NCBI GenBank assembly: GCA_022768245.1
Contig: JALEMR010000021.1
Span: 1 to 64,000 of the forward strand
Length of the DNA: 64,000 nucleotides
Origin: Oscillospiraceae bacterium
GTDB lineage: Bacteria > Bacillota > Clostridia > Oscillospirales > Ruminococcaceae
Direction of reading: 5' to 3'
Numbering within the stretch: position 1 is the first letter of the stretch; the number at the start of each line of letters is the position of its first letter. Below the pieces are notes generated by a model. That model was given only the letters and a program-made list of their open reading frames with translations, was not told the origin of the DNA and ran no database searches. Position numbers and translations under genes: made by a program. Of the stretch, positions 16,593 through 24,667 are shown in pieces.

Positions 16593-17162
16593 GTGGCAAG
16601 CTCAAATTTTGCGGATCCCGAAATGACTTCGGTGCATTCGGTGAAGATACTGCTGTGCTATCTGCTGGATAAGCTTGACCGTCCCGTTGCCGAGGAACAG
16701 CTTCTCGAAATTGCTGGGGACAGCGGCGTTATCAATTATTTCTATCTCTCCGAGGCGGTGGAGGATCTGCTCCGAACAGGCGCCGTAAGCGCGGAAAACA
16801 CCGAAAACGGCAGGGTTTTCCGCATCGAGGAAAAGGGACGCATGGGCTCCGATTATTTTAACAGGTATATTCCCATCACCTTCCGCAGGAGCATTCTTTC
16901 CTCGGCGTATTCCTACTTCGCAAGGCTTCGCCGCGAGAATGAGTGCCGCTGCGAGATACTCCCCTCGGGCAACGGCTGCTGCGTCAGCTTTTCTATCGGA
17001 GACGCGTCGCTGGAGCTGATGAAGCTCTCTCTGTACGCTCCCGACGAGGAACAGGCGGAGCATATCGCCGAAAAGATAAAAAGGAATCCGACGGGGTTCT
17101 ATCAGAGCGTTATTAAGCTCATGCTGGAAAATCCCGAGGAGGAAACCGAGGTCGATTTGTGA
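16593..17162 (+). CDS. DUF4364 family protein
   Basis: 189 residues from a GTG; AAGGAGGTG lies nine bases upstream and no nearer ATG fits. The sequence has the winged-helix-like start of the family (VKILLCYLLDKLDRPVAEEQ, then YFYLSEAVEDLLRTG) and a mixed C-terminal half ending in a very acidic tail. DUF4364 proteins are common in Clostridia and probably are DNA-binding regulators; no target is known to me. The next gene is 81 bases away with its own likely promoter (TATAAT near 17193). Confidence 0.75.
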   Translation: MASSNFADPEMTSVHSVKILLCYLLDKLDRPVAEEQLLEIAGDSGVINYFYLSEAVEDLLRTGAVSAENTENGRVFRIEEKGRMGSDYFNRYIPITFRRSILSSAYSYFARLRRENECRCEILPSGNGCCVSFSIGDASLELMKLSLYAPDEEQAEHIAEKIKRNPTGFYQSVIKLMLENPEEETEVDL

Positions 17163-17243
17163 ATTTTACTGTTGCTTTTTGCGGCGGGGTGTGATATAAT
17201 AGCAGATAGTTGGTTTTTCACCTATCAGAAGGAAGTGCTGTTC

Positions 17244-17552
17244 ATGGATATTTACAGACTCACCGAGACTGCCGCAGAAAGTGCCGACAGCGCCGCAAGC
17301 GTTTCCAATATGGCAAGGCTGCTTTTCGGGCTTGTGGGGATACTGCTGCTTGTGTATCTTCTGGCGGAGCTTACCCCTAAGCTGTCTCGCTTTATAGACA
17401 AGCACCTCGGCAGGGAGGACGATACCCCTCCCGAGCCTGTCGAACCCAAGGATTACGTCGTTCACGACCCCTACGAGGGCGAGATAAGGGATAATGTTCC
17501 CGATAAAAATAATGATGAAAATAACGGCTCCCACAAAGCCGATACGCCGTAA
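17244..17552 (+). CDS. Small single-pass membrane protein of unknown function
   Basis: 102 residues from ATG 17244 (RBS AGAAGGAAG); a longer frame to 17172 lacks a ribosome binding site. One membrane segment (LLFGLVGILLLVYLLAEL, about 25-43) is followed by an acidic, Pro-rich and then Asn/Asp/Lys-rich cytoplasmic or external tail. It ends 21 bases before proS and may be co-transcribed with it. No family recognised. Confidence 0.6.
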   Translation: MDIYRLTETAAESADSAASVSNMARLLFGLVGILLLVYLLAELTPKLSRFIDKHLGREDDTPPEPVEPKDYVVHDPYEGEIRDNVPDKNNDENNGSHKADTP

Positions 17553-17573
17553 AACCGGCGGAATGGAGGACTT

Positions 17574-19031
17574 ATGGCAAAGGATAATAAAAAAATGGTG
17601 GACGCTATCGCGTCTATGGACGAGGATTTCGCTCAGTGGTATACCGACATCTGCTTAAAGGCAGAGCTTGTCTCCTATACCAGCGTAAAGGGCTGCATGG
17701 TGATCCGCCCTTATGCTTACGCTATCTGGGAGAATATCCAGAGGATACTCGACGGTATGTTCAAGGATACCGGACATGAGAATGTCTGCATGCCTATGTT
17801 TATCCCCGAGAGCCTGCTCCAGAAGGAAAAGGACCACGTTGAGGGCTTCGCTCCCGAGGTGGCGTGGGTAACTATGGGCGGAAACGAAAAGCTTGACGAA
17901 AAGCTCTGCGTTCGTCCTACCTCCGAGACCCTTTTCTGCGACCACTATGCAAATATCGTACATTCCTACCGCGACCTGCCCAAGCTGTACAATCAGTGGG
18001 TGTCCGTCGTTCGCTGGGAAAAGACTACGAGACCCTTCCTCCGCTCCAGAGAGTTCCTCTGGCAGGAGGGTCATACTATCCACGAGACCGCCGCAGAGGC
18101 TGTGGAAGAGACAGAGCGCATGCTGAACGTCTATGCGGATTTCTGCCGCGACGCACTCGCTATGCCCGTTGTCAAGGGCATGAAGACCGAAAGCGACAAG
18201 TTTGCGGGTGCGGTGTCCACTTATGCTATCGAGGCGCTTATGCACGACGGAAAGGCTCTTCAGGCGGGAACCTCTCACTATTTCGGCGACGGCTTCGCTA
18301 AGGCGTTCAATATTCAGTTCACCGACAGGAACAACACATTGCAGTATCCGCATCAGACCTCCTGGGGTGTTACCACACGTCTTATCGGCGCTGTCATCAT
18401 GACCCACGGCGACAATAACGGACTGGCTCTTCCTCCCGCAGTAGCTCCCGTGCAGGTAGTTATCGTGCCTGTTCAGCAGCACAAGGAAGGCGTTATCGAC
18501 GCGGCTGCAAAGCTTCGTGATATCCTCAAGGCGGCAGGAGTGAGAGTTAAGCTGGACGACTCCGACAACTCTCCCGGCTGGAAGTTCGCCGAGTATGAGA
18601 TGAAGGGCGTTCCCGTCCGCATCGAGATAGGTCCCAAGGACATGGAAAGCAAGCAGTGCGTTGCCGTTACACGTCACAACAGAGAAAAGGTGTTCATCTC
18701 CACAGACTGCGCAGACGAGGTATTTGTGAATGCAGTCAGGGAGAGACTGACAGCCGTTCATGACGGGCTCTACCGGAACGCGCTGGACAATCTGGAAAGA
18801 CGCACCTACAAGTGCACCTCCACCGATGAGATAATCAAGGCGCTTGAGGAGAACGGCGACGGCTTCGTCAAGGCAATGTGGTGCGGCGAAGAAGAGTGCG
18901 AGGACAAGGTCAAGGAGCTTACCGGCGTAGGTTCGAGATGCATTCCCTTCGAGCAGGAGCAGATATCCGACGTATGCGTATGCTGCGGAAAGCCTGCCAA
19001 GAAGATGGTTTACTGGGGCAAGGCTTATTGA
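17574..19031 (+). CDS. proS: Prolyl-tRNA synthetase (short, archaeal/eukaryotic-type)
   Basis: 485 residues; it charges tRNA-Pro. Class II motifs are visible ([40 protein letters not shown]), as are the anticodon-binding domain (about 285-385) and the family's Cys-rich zinc-like C-terminus ending in [18 protein letters not shown]. There is no insertion editing domain, which matches the type 3 ProS found in many Clostridia. RBS ATGGAGG. No T-box leader is visible upstream. Confidence 0.95.
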   Translation: MAKDNKKMVDAIASMDEDFAQWYTDICLKAELVSYTSVKGCMVIRPYAYAIWENIQRILDGMFKDTGHENVCMPMFIPESLLQKEKDHVEGFAPEVAWVTMGGNEKLDEKLCVRPTSETLFCDHYANIVHSYRDLPKLYNQWVSVVRWEKTTRPFLRSREFLWQEGHTIHETAAEAVEETERMLNVYADFCRDALAMPVVKGMKTESDKFAGAVSTYAIEALMHDGKALQAGTSHYFGDGFAKAFNIQFTDRNNTLQYPHQTSWGVTTRLIGAVIMTHGDNNGLALPPAVAPVQVVIVPVQQHKEGVIDAAAKLRDILKAAGVRVKLDDSDNSPGWKFAEYEMKGVPVRIEIGPKDMESKQCVAVTRHNREKVFISTDCADEVFVNAVRERLTAVHDGLYRNALDNLERRTYKCTSTDEIIKALEENGDGFVKAMWCGEEECEDKVKELTGVGSRCIPFEQEQISDVCVCCGKPAKKMVYWGKAY

Positions 19032-19046
19032 TCATATGATATCACA

Positions 19047-19077
19047 GGGACAGGACGATGTGTTCTGTCCCTTTTTT
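19047..19077 (+). terminator. proS terminator
   Basis: GGGACAG/CTGTCCC stem with an 11-base loop and six Ts. Confidence 0.8.
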
Positions 19078-19178
19078 GCGGTTTTTCGCGCTTTTTCCTC
19101 AACGATTTTTTACATGCTGTATAATCCCTGCACATTATAACACCTGACAAAAAAAGTTTCGGAAAATATTCAAGAATT

Positions 19179-19196
19179 TAAAGTTTGTGCCGATAT
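19179..19196 (+). promoter_or_regulatory. Possible sigma-28 (FliA/SigD) -10 element before flgM
   Basis: GCCGATAT at 19189-19196 matches the flagellar sigma -10. A TAAAGTTT sequence resembling the -35 is only two bases away instead of about 11, so the full promoter is not convincing. Confidence 0.3.
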
Positions 19197-19272
19197 ATAT
19201 TATAGAGGAAAAGTAGGGTGGGTTTTGCCCTGCGTATTTTATCATCTATATCAATGGGAGGTGCAGATCCAT

Positions 19273-19575
19273 ATGAAAATAAACGGTAATTCTATCAACG
19301 CTGTAAATGCTTATATCCATACCGCAAACGAGACGCTGTCTAAGAGATCCTCCGAAAGGATGGGGAAAAGAAACGTCGATACCGTCGAATTCTCAAAGGC
19401 GGGCAAGGCGGCTCTCAGCATGACCGCTTCCACAAGCAATAAGCGGAACGAGGCTGTCCGCGCTGCAAGAGATACCGCTTCTCCCGAAAGGATCGCGGCT
19501 CTTAAGGCTTCGGTCGATTCGGGAAGCTATCACGTTTCAAGCGACAAGATCGCTTCGGCAATTTTAAACGGCTAA
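19273..19575 (+). CDS. flgM: FlgM, anti-sigma-28 factor
   Basis: 100 residues from ATG 19273 (RBS GGGAGGTG); upstream codons lack a start signal. It binds the flagellar sigma factor until the hook is complete and then is exported. Family features: the disordered N-terminus, VDTVEFSKAGKAA and the C-terminal ERIAALKASVDSGSY, then KIASAIL. It is the first gene of the late flagellar cluster. Confidence 0.88.
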   Translation: MKINGNSINAVNAYIHTANETLSKRSSERMGKRNVDTVEFSKAGKAALSMTASTSNKRNEAVRAARDTASPERIAALKASVDSGSYHVSSDKIASAILNG

Positions 19576-19593
19576 GTCACGGAGGTCAATGTC

Positions 19594-20046
19594 ATGCTGG
19601 ATTATCAGGAATTTTTAAATTTTTCCATGGAGTGCAATGCTCATTACCGCGCTCTGCTCAGCTTTGAAATGAAGAAAATGAAGATGATCCACGACGACGA
19701 TATAGACAGTCTCGGAAAGGCTCTTCCCGAGGAACAGGCTCTCGTGATGAAATCCAATTCCCTCGAAAAAAGAAGGGCGGATATCCTCGGTGCGGAAAAC
19801 GCTTCCAAGACCTTTAAGGATATCGTTGACGAGGCTCCTCTTCTCTATAAGCGCAGACTCGATAATCAGTACAAGGAGCTCTGCGAGCTTATCGGAAAGA
19901 TAAAAGAAATAAACGATATGGCGGCTGTGATTATAAACTCCCGTCTTGCCAAAATGGGCGGAAAGCATGAGCTCGATACCTACGACGGCAGGGGCGGCGT
20001 ATCAAAGACAAACGGCGCCGAAAAGCATACCACCTTTAACGCATAA
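19594..20046 (+). CDS. flgN: FlgN-like flagellar export chaperone
   Basis: 150 residues, mainly long amphipathic helices (about 5-130), then a Gly/Lys/Thr tail. Its position between flgM and flgK is the conserved place of FlgN, the chaperone that keeps hook-filament junction proteins FlgK and FlgL export-competent. Assignment is from size, helical character and position more than from motifs. Confidence 0.75.
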   Translation: MLDYQEFLNFSMECNAHYRALLSFEMKKMKMIHDDDIDSLGKALPEEQALVMKSNSLEKRRADILGAENASKTFKDIVDEAPLLYKRRLDNQYKELCELIGKIKEINDMAAVIINSRLAKMGGKHELDTYDGRGGVSKTNGAEKHTTFNA

Positions 20047-20064
20047 TCGAAAGGAAGATATACT

Positions 20065-21900
20065 ATGGCTTCAAGCTTTATGGGACTTTATGTGCAGAGA
20101 GACGGTCTCAATCTCGCACAGAAGGCACTTGATGTGACGGGCAACAACCTCACAAATTCGAAAACTCCCGGATATTCCAGACAGCGGCTCGATCTGGTGT
20201 CCGTTATGAATAACAACAATACTCTCGGCTACAAGAATCAGATATTCCTCGCGGGAGCGGGCGTCGACGGAAAGGGCGTTACTCAGATACGCGACGATAT
20301 CCTCGACGACAAGTACCGCGATTATTCCGGCGTTTATACCGAGAACAACGTAAAGAGCAGCATCCTCTCCGATATCGAGGACGCTATCGACGATATCGAG
20401 ATATCCGACAACGAAAGCAACAAGACAGGTCTTGCTTATACCCTGGAACGCTTTAAGGAGGCATGGCAGTCCTTCTCGTCCATGGGTACCGACCAGACAG
20501 ACCTTGCCAATATCGCTCAGAGCTCCGCTCAGAACGTTATCAACGTTCTCCGCGATTTCAATAACAGAATTGAGACCATCTCGGAAAATACCCTCTCCGA
20601 TGTGACCGCTTCCGTTGACAGAGTGAACGCTATCCTCACCGAGTGCGCTTCCCTCAACAGGCAGATAAAGGCGGGCTACGTTTCAATGGACAATTACTAC
20701 GAAACGGGCTACTATGACGCCGACGGAAACGATTATGTGGCTGATGTCACCTACGGTCCCCTTGAGATAAAGGACAAGATGAACAGCCTTCTCGACGAGC
20801 TCTCCACCTACTGCGATATCTCCTCGCAGATCGAGACCGACGGTACCTATACCATCGCTATGTCGGGCAAGGACGTGGTAAAGGGCGATACCTACGCAAA
20901 GCTCACCTACAGACAGGATTCCGCACTCAACGCCGAGGGCAAGCTGGAGCTGGACGATATCAAGCCCAGAGAGCTTGTTTTCGATATCTCCGTGCTCCGC
21001 TCCGAAAAGAAATGGAAGAGCAGCAAGGTCCAGTTTGAGGATCCCAACGCTTTTGCGGGAGTGGATCCCGATATCGTTGAACAGATGTACAAGGCGCTCC
21101 ACGAGGGCAAATTCAACGAGGCGGAAAACCTTGAAAGACAGTATTTCCTCAACGCCGACGGGAGCCCTGTCAGCGCAAATTATGTTCCCGTGTTCGCTTC
21201 AAAGGAGATATCCTCCGATATCGCGGGCGGCGCGCTCAAGGGTCAGCTTGACCTGTTCAACGGCGCAGGCTCCTACGCGGGTACAGGCGACAATACCTAT
21301 CAGGGTATCGAATACTACAGAAAGACCTTCGACGCTCTTGCACAGTCTATCCATGACGCTTTCAACAGCATCTACACCAAGGACGGCATCAATGGCGAAA
21401 ACGGCAACGGCGTCGCAGATTACGATTTCAAGCTCTTCGACTTCGAGCCCGGCAAGGAGGGCACCGTTCAGGGTCTTGTCATTTCCGACCAGTGGAAGGA
21501 AAATCCTCTTAAGGCGGTCCACCCCGCAGGCACCGAGGACGAGGACTATAACTACGACCAGATATCCAACGAGTGGATAAACCGCATCACCAGCGTATTT
21601 GAGTCCAAGCATCACGTTGGCACCGAGCTCCTCGATTATACCTTCGAGGATTATGTGGCTCACTACGGCAATACTATAGGCAATCAGATAGAAAGCATCA
21701 ACCGCACCAACGACGCAGAGGAGATCATGCTCAACACCGTCAGCGACGCAAGAGCGGAGGTCATGGGCGTTTCCACCGACGAGGAGGGCGTTAATATGCT
21801 CTCGTATCAGAAATGGTACAATGCGATGGGACGTATGGTGACCGCACTGGATCAGCTGCTCGACAAGCTTATCAACGGCACAGGCGTTGTGGGACTGTGA
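20065..21900 (+). CDS. flgK: FlgK, hook-associated protein 1
   Basis: 611 residues. The N-terminus is diagnostic (SSFMGLYVQRDGLNLAQKAL, then GNNLTNSKTPGYSRQRLDL) and the C-terminus is too (VSTDEEGVNMLSYQKWYNAM). It forms the first ring of the junction between hook and filament and is exported by the flagellar type III apparatus. The middle (about 200-480) is an expanded surface domain, common in Clostridia. RBS GAAAGGAAG. Confidence 0.93.
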   Translation: MASSFMGLYVQRDGLNLAQKALDVTGNNLTNSKTPGYSRQRLDLVSVMNNNNTLGYKNQIFLAGAGVDGKGVTQIRDDILDDKYRDYSGVYTENNVKSSILSDIEDAIDDIEISDNESNKTGLAYTLERFKEAWQSFSSMGTDQTDLANIAQSSAQNVINVLRDFNNRIETISENTLSDVTASVDRVNAILTECASLNRQIKAGYVSMDNYYETGYYDADGNDYVADVTYGPLEIKDKMNSLLDELSTYCDISSQIETDGTYTIAMSGKDVVKGDTYAKLTYRQDSALNAEGKLELDDIKPRELVFDISVLRSEKKWKSSKVQFEDPNAFAGVDPDIVEQMYKALHEGKFNEAENLERQYFLNADGSPVSANYVPVFASKEISSDIAGGALKGQLDLFNGAGSYAGTGDNTYQGIEYYRKTFDALAQSIHDAFNSIYTKDGINGENGNGVADYDFKLFDFEPGKEGTVQGLVISDQWKENPLKAVHPAGTEDEDYNYDQISNEWINRITSVFESKHHVGTELLDYTFEDYVAHYGNTIGNQIESINRTNDAEEIMLNTVSDARAEVMGVSTDEEGVNMLSYQKWYNAMGRMVTALDQLLDKLINGTGVVGL

Positions 21901-21918
21901 TAAAGGAGGAGATTTCCA

Positions 21919-23265
21919 ATGAGAGTAACAGACAGCGCTTCAATAAATCAGTATATCTCAAACAATCATTCCACCCTTTCGGCTTACCTCGACAAGTTCA
22001 ACAAGGTGCTTACTCAGCAGAAATTCAACCGCGCTTCCGAGGATTCCGTCAGCGCCAACAGCGCAATGCGTATCAGAAAGCAGCTTGAAAATCTGAATAT
22101 GTACGACACCAATCTTCAGAATGCCAGCGATATCTTCACCGCTGCCGAGACAAGTCTCTACTATGTCAGCGGCACCCTTTACAATAATGTGAACCAGAAG
22201 CTGGTCTCTATCCAGAGCACTAAGGGCGATGTTGAATTCGAGGCTATCGGCAACGAGATAATGCAGCAGGCAGAGGCTATGGTAAAGGCTCTTAACGTCG
22301 ACAGCGGAGGACGTCAGCTCCTCGCAGGCACCAGCAACAACAAGGAGCCCTTCACATACAAGTACTATCTTACCGATGAGAACGGCAATTTCACCTACTA
22401 CGAGACCGAGAACGTCCAGAAGACCGATGCAAGCGGCAACCTCATCTTTACCGATGTTAACGGCGATACCGTCCTCGGTCACGACGACGGCGCAGGCAAT
22501 ATGCTCTATGAGTACGAGGACGGCACCGCTCTTACCGATGCGGCTATGATAGCTAATCTTACCGCCGTTACCGAGGATGTCTACAAGACCTATGCCGATG
22601 ATGTGGTCGATGCTGAAGGAAACGTTATCCATAAGAAGGGCGACTACATCGAGACCACCGAGGGCGCTGCGGGCGCAAAGCTCATGGAGGCAGGCGAGAA
22701 CGATACTCTGAAAAATATGAGGGCTATCGTGTATTATAACGATCAGGATGTGACCCGGTATTCCGATAAGGCTTCCGAGTACAACGGCGCAGGCGGTATA
22801 TTCATCGACGTGGGCTACGGCATCAAGTACGACAGCAACGGCAACGTCGTTCCCACTACCGCAATGGATATCGCACTCAACGGCGCGGAGTATACGGGCT
22901 GCGGCGTTGACGACAGCGACGACAAGGAAGACAGCAACAATATGGTGCAGCTTGCCTTCGACGCTGCAAGGGCTGCCTACAACGGCGACCTTGAGACCTG
23001 CAACCGCCTTATCGACAAGCTTTCCGCTGCACAGAAGACTATGCTCGAGGGCATCACAGGGCTGGGCGTAAAGCAGAACAATATCGAGTTCCACCTCAGC
23101 AAGGATACCGATTACCGCATGAATCTTCAGGAAAAGCAGAACGAGGTCGAGTGCGTCGATCTTACCGAGGCCATCACACAGCTGGAGGCTGCTCAGGCTT
23201 CCTATAATGCAGCCCTTCGTCTGGGCTCGCAGGCTGTTCCTCAGAGTATTTTCAACTTTATTTGA
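21919..23265 (+). CDS. flgL: FlgL, hook-associated protein 3
   Basis: 448 residues, versus about 300 in many species. Flagellin-like ends: MRVTDSASINQYISNNHSTL and KVLTQQKFNRASEDSVSANS at the start; ITQLEAAQASYNAALRLGSQ near the end. The extra length lies in a central acidic/Gly-rich region (about 130-330). It is the adaptor between FlgK and flagellin. RBS AAGGAGGAG. Confidence 0.92.
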   Translation: MRVTDSASINQYISNNHSTLSAYLDKFNKVLTQQKFNRASEDSVSANSAMRIRKQLENLNMYDTNLQNASDIFTAAETSLYYVSGTLYNNVNQKLVSIQSTKGDVEFEAIGNEIMQQAEAMVKALNVDSGGRQLLAGTSNNKEPFTYKYYLTDENGNFTYYETENVQKTDASGNLIFTDVNGDTVLGHDDGAGNMLYEYEDGTALTDAAMIANLTAVTEDVYKTYADDVVDAEGNVIHKKGDYIETTEGAAGAKLMEAGENDTLKNMRAIVYYNDQDVTRYSDKASEYNGAGGIFIDVGYGIKYDSNGNVVPTTAMDIALNGAEYTGCGVDDSDDKEDSNNMVQLAFDAARAAYNGDLETCNRLIDKLSAAQKTMLEGITGLGVKQNNIEFHLSKDTDYRMNLQEKQNEVECVDLTEAITQLEAAQASYNAALRLGSQAVPQSIFNFI

Positions 23266-23298
23266 TGATATGATCCCAAAAAATTACGAAAGGGAGAG

Positions 23299-23901
23299 AT
23301 GAATATGGAACCGCTTTTGAAGATCACTACGATCCCCATAGATGTTGAAGTGAAGATCAACAAGGCTACCATGGAACCTTTGGACAACGAGCTTCCCAAG
23401 GTCAGGATATCAAGGGATAAGGGCGAGTTCAACATAGATGCGGAGCCTGCTAAGATCCAGATAGACAATACCCGCATGTATAACAGCATCGGACTGAAAA
23501 AGCCTCTTCCCAGAGGCATCGAATACGGCGAAAAGGGGCTTTCCGTATGCTATCAGGGAGTTGCAAAGATCGTCGATAACGGCGTTGCCGTTGCCGACGG
23601 CAGGACCAACGCTTCCGAAATAGCAAAAAATGAAATGGTCAGCGACGCACTTTCTGCGTTTGACCATGTTACGGCGTTTATCCCCGAGGACGGTCCCGAT
23701 ATTTCATGGAAGGACGGCAAGCTCAGCATAAACTATACCGCCGACAAGCTCAATATCGACTTTGATGTCCACAAGACCCGATTCAAGTTTACTCCCGGAA
23801 GCGTGGAGCTTATCGTAAATCAGCTTCCCAGAGTCGAGATCGAATATACGGGAGACCCTATTTATTTCCCGGCTTCGGCAAATCCCAACTATCAAGGATG
23901 A
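23299..23901 (+). CDS. DUF6470 (YviE-like) flagellar-locus protein
   Basis: 200 residues. Beta-rich with repeats of the type LLKITTIPIDVEVKINKA and FNIDAEPAKIQIDNTRMYNS. Proteins like Bacillus YviE occupy this same slot between flgL and fliW; their function is not settled. RBS GGGAGAG. Confidence 0.75.
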   Translation: MNMEPLLKITTIPIDVEVKINKATMEPLDNELPKVRISRDKGEFNIDAEPAKIQIDNTRMYNSIGLKKPLPRGIEYGEKGLSVCYQGVAKIVDNGVAVADGRTNASEIAKNEMVSDALSAFDHVTAFIPEDGPDISWKDGKLSINYTADKLNIDFDVHKTRFKFTPGSVELIVNQLPRVEIEYTGDPIYFPASANPNYQG

Positions 23902-23967
23902 TAAACCGCTGCCGTATGAGCCTTTGCGGCTCTGAACGGCACTTACCGAATTTAAGCGAGGGCTTAT

Positions 23968-24417
23968 ATGAGCAGTTATATTAAGGTTAAAACCAGAGAT
24001 TTTGATGAGATAGAAATATCCGAAAGAGAGATCCTTACATTCGTTAAGGGCATATTTGCTTTTGAAGATTATACGTCCTATGTGCTTCTGGCACCTATCG
24101 GGGAGAATAAGTTCCCTATGTGGCTCCAGAGTACCCAGGACGAGAATATCTGCTTCATCATCTTTGACCCTCTGGAATCCTGCCCCGATTACAGCGTTAC
24201 TATCTCCGAGGAGGAGAAAAGGCTGCTGGGAGCTGCGGGCTGCGAGGATAAGATAGAATATCTCGTTATCGCGGTAGTTCCCGAAAAGTACGAGGATACC
24301 ACCGTTAATCTGAAAAGCCCTATCGCTGTAAATACCGCGAACAACAAGGCTCTTCAGATAATCGCTCCCGAAAATTATCCCATTAAGTTTCCTTTGTTCA
24401 AAAAGGAGGAAAAATAA
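23968..24417 (+). CDS. fliW: FliW, flagellar assembly factor
   Basis: 149 residues. Family phrases: FVKGIFAFEDYTSYVLLAPI, PMWLQSTQDENICFIIFDPL and the C-terminal NLKSPIAVNTANNKALQII. FliW binds both flagellin and CsrA; when flagellin is exported, freed FliW takes CsrA off its mRNA. Its stop overlaps the csrA start by one base (TAATG), so the two are translationally coupled. Confidence 0.93.
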   Translation: MSSYIKVKTRDFDEIEISEREILTFVKGIFAFEDYTSYVLLAPIGENKFPMWLQSTQDENICFIIFDPLESCPDYSVTISEEEKRLLGAAGCEDKIEYLVIAVVPEKYEDTTVNLKSPIAVNTANNKALQIIAPENYPIKFPLFKKEEK

Positions 24418-24662
24418 TGCTGGTGATAACACGAAAGGCCGACGAGGGCGTTACTATCGGAGAGAATATCCGTGTGACCGTCGCCGAGATCGGCAAGGAC
24501 AGGGTCAAGCTCGGGATAGAAGCCCCCGGTGATATCAAAATTATCCGAAACGAGCTTTATTATACAGAAAAATTCAATATGCAGGCGGCAATGCGAAAGC
24601 TCCCCGCCGAGCTGGTAAGCCGTATAGTCAACGGCGAAAATGGAAATGAAGAAAGGAAGTAG
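24417..24662 (+). CDS. csrA: CsrA, carbon storage/flagellin translation regulator
   Basis: 81 residues. MLVITRKADEGVTIGENIRV, then VKLGIEAP and the RNA-contact arginine-containing region are standard; the C-terminal tail is longer than in E. coli, as in FliW-regulated CsrA proteins of Gram-positives. It binds GGA sites near start codons and blocks translation of flagellin mRNA. The flagellin gene is not in this window. Confidence 0.95.
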   Translation: MLVITRKADEGVTIGENIRVTVAEIGKDRVKLGIEAPGDIKIIRNELYYTEKFNMQAAMRKLPAELVSRIVNGENGNEERK

Positions 24663-24667
24663 GTATT

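Noticed and set aside
17172-17243. Longer N-terminus for the small membrane protein before proS
   Set aside because: The -10 element TATAAT lies inside this stretch and the good RBS precedes ATG 17244.
19179-19196. Complete sigma-28 promoter before flgM
   Set aside because: Only the -10-like GCCGATAT is good; the -35-like TAAAGTTT is two bases away instead of about 11. Kept only as a low-confidence site.
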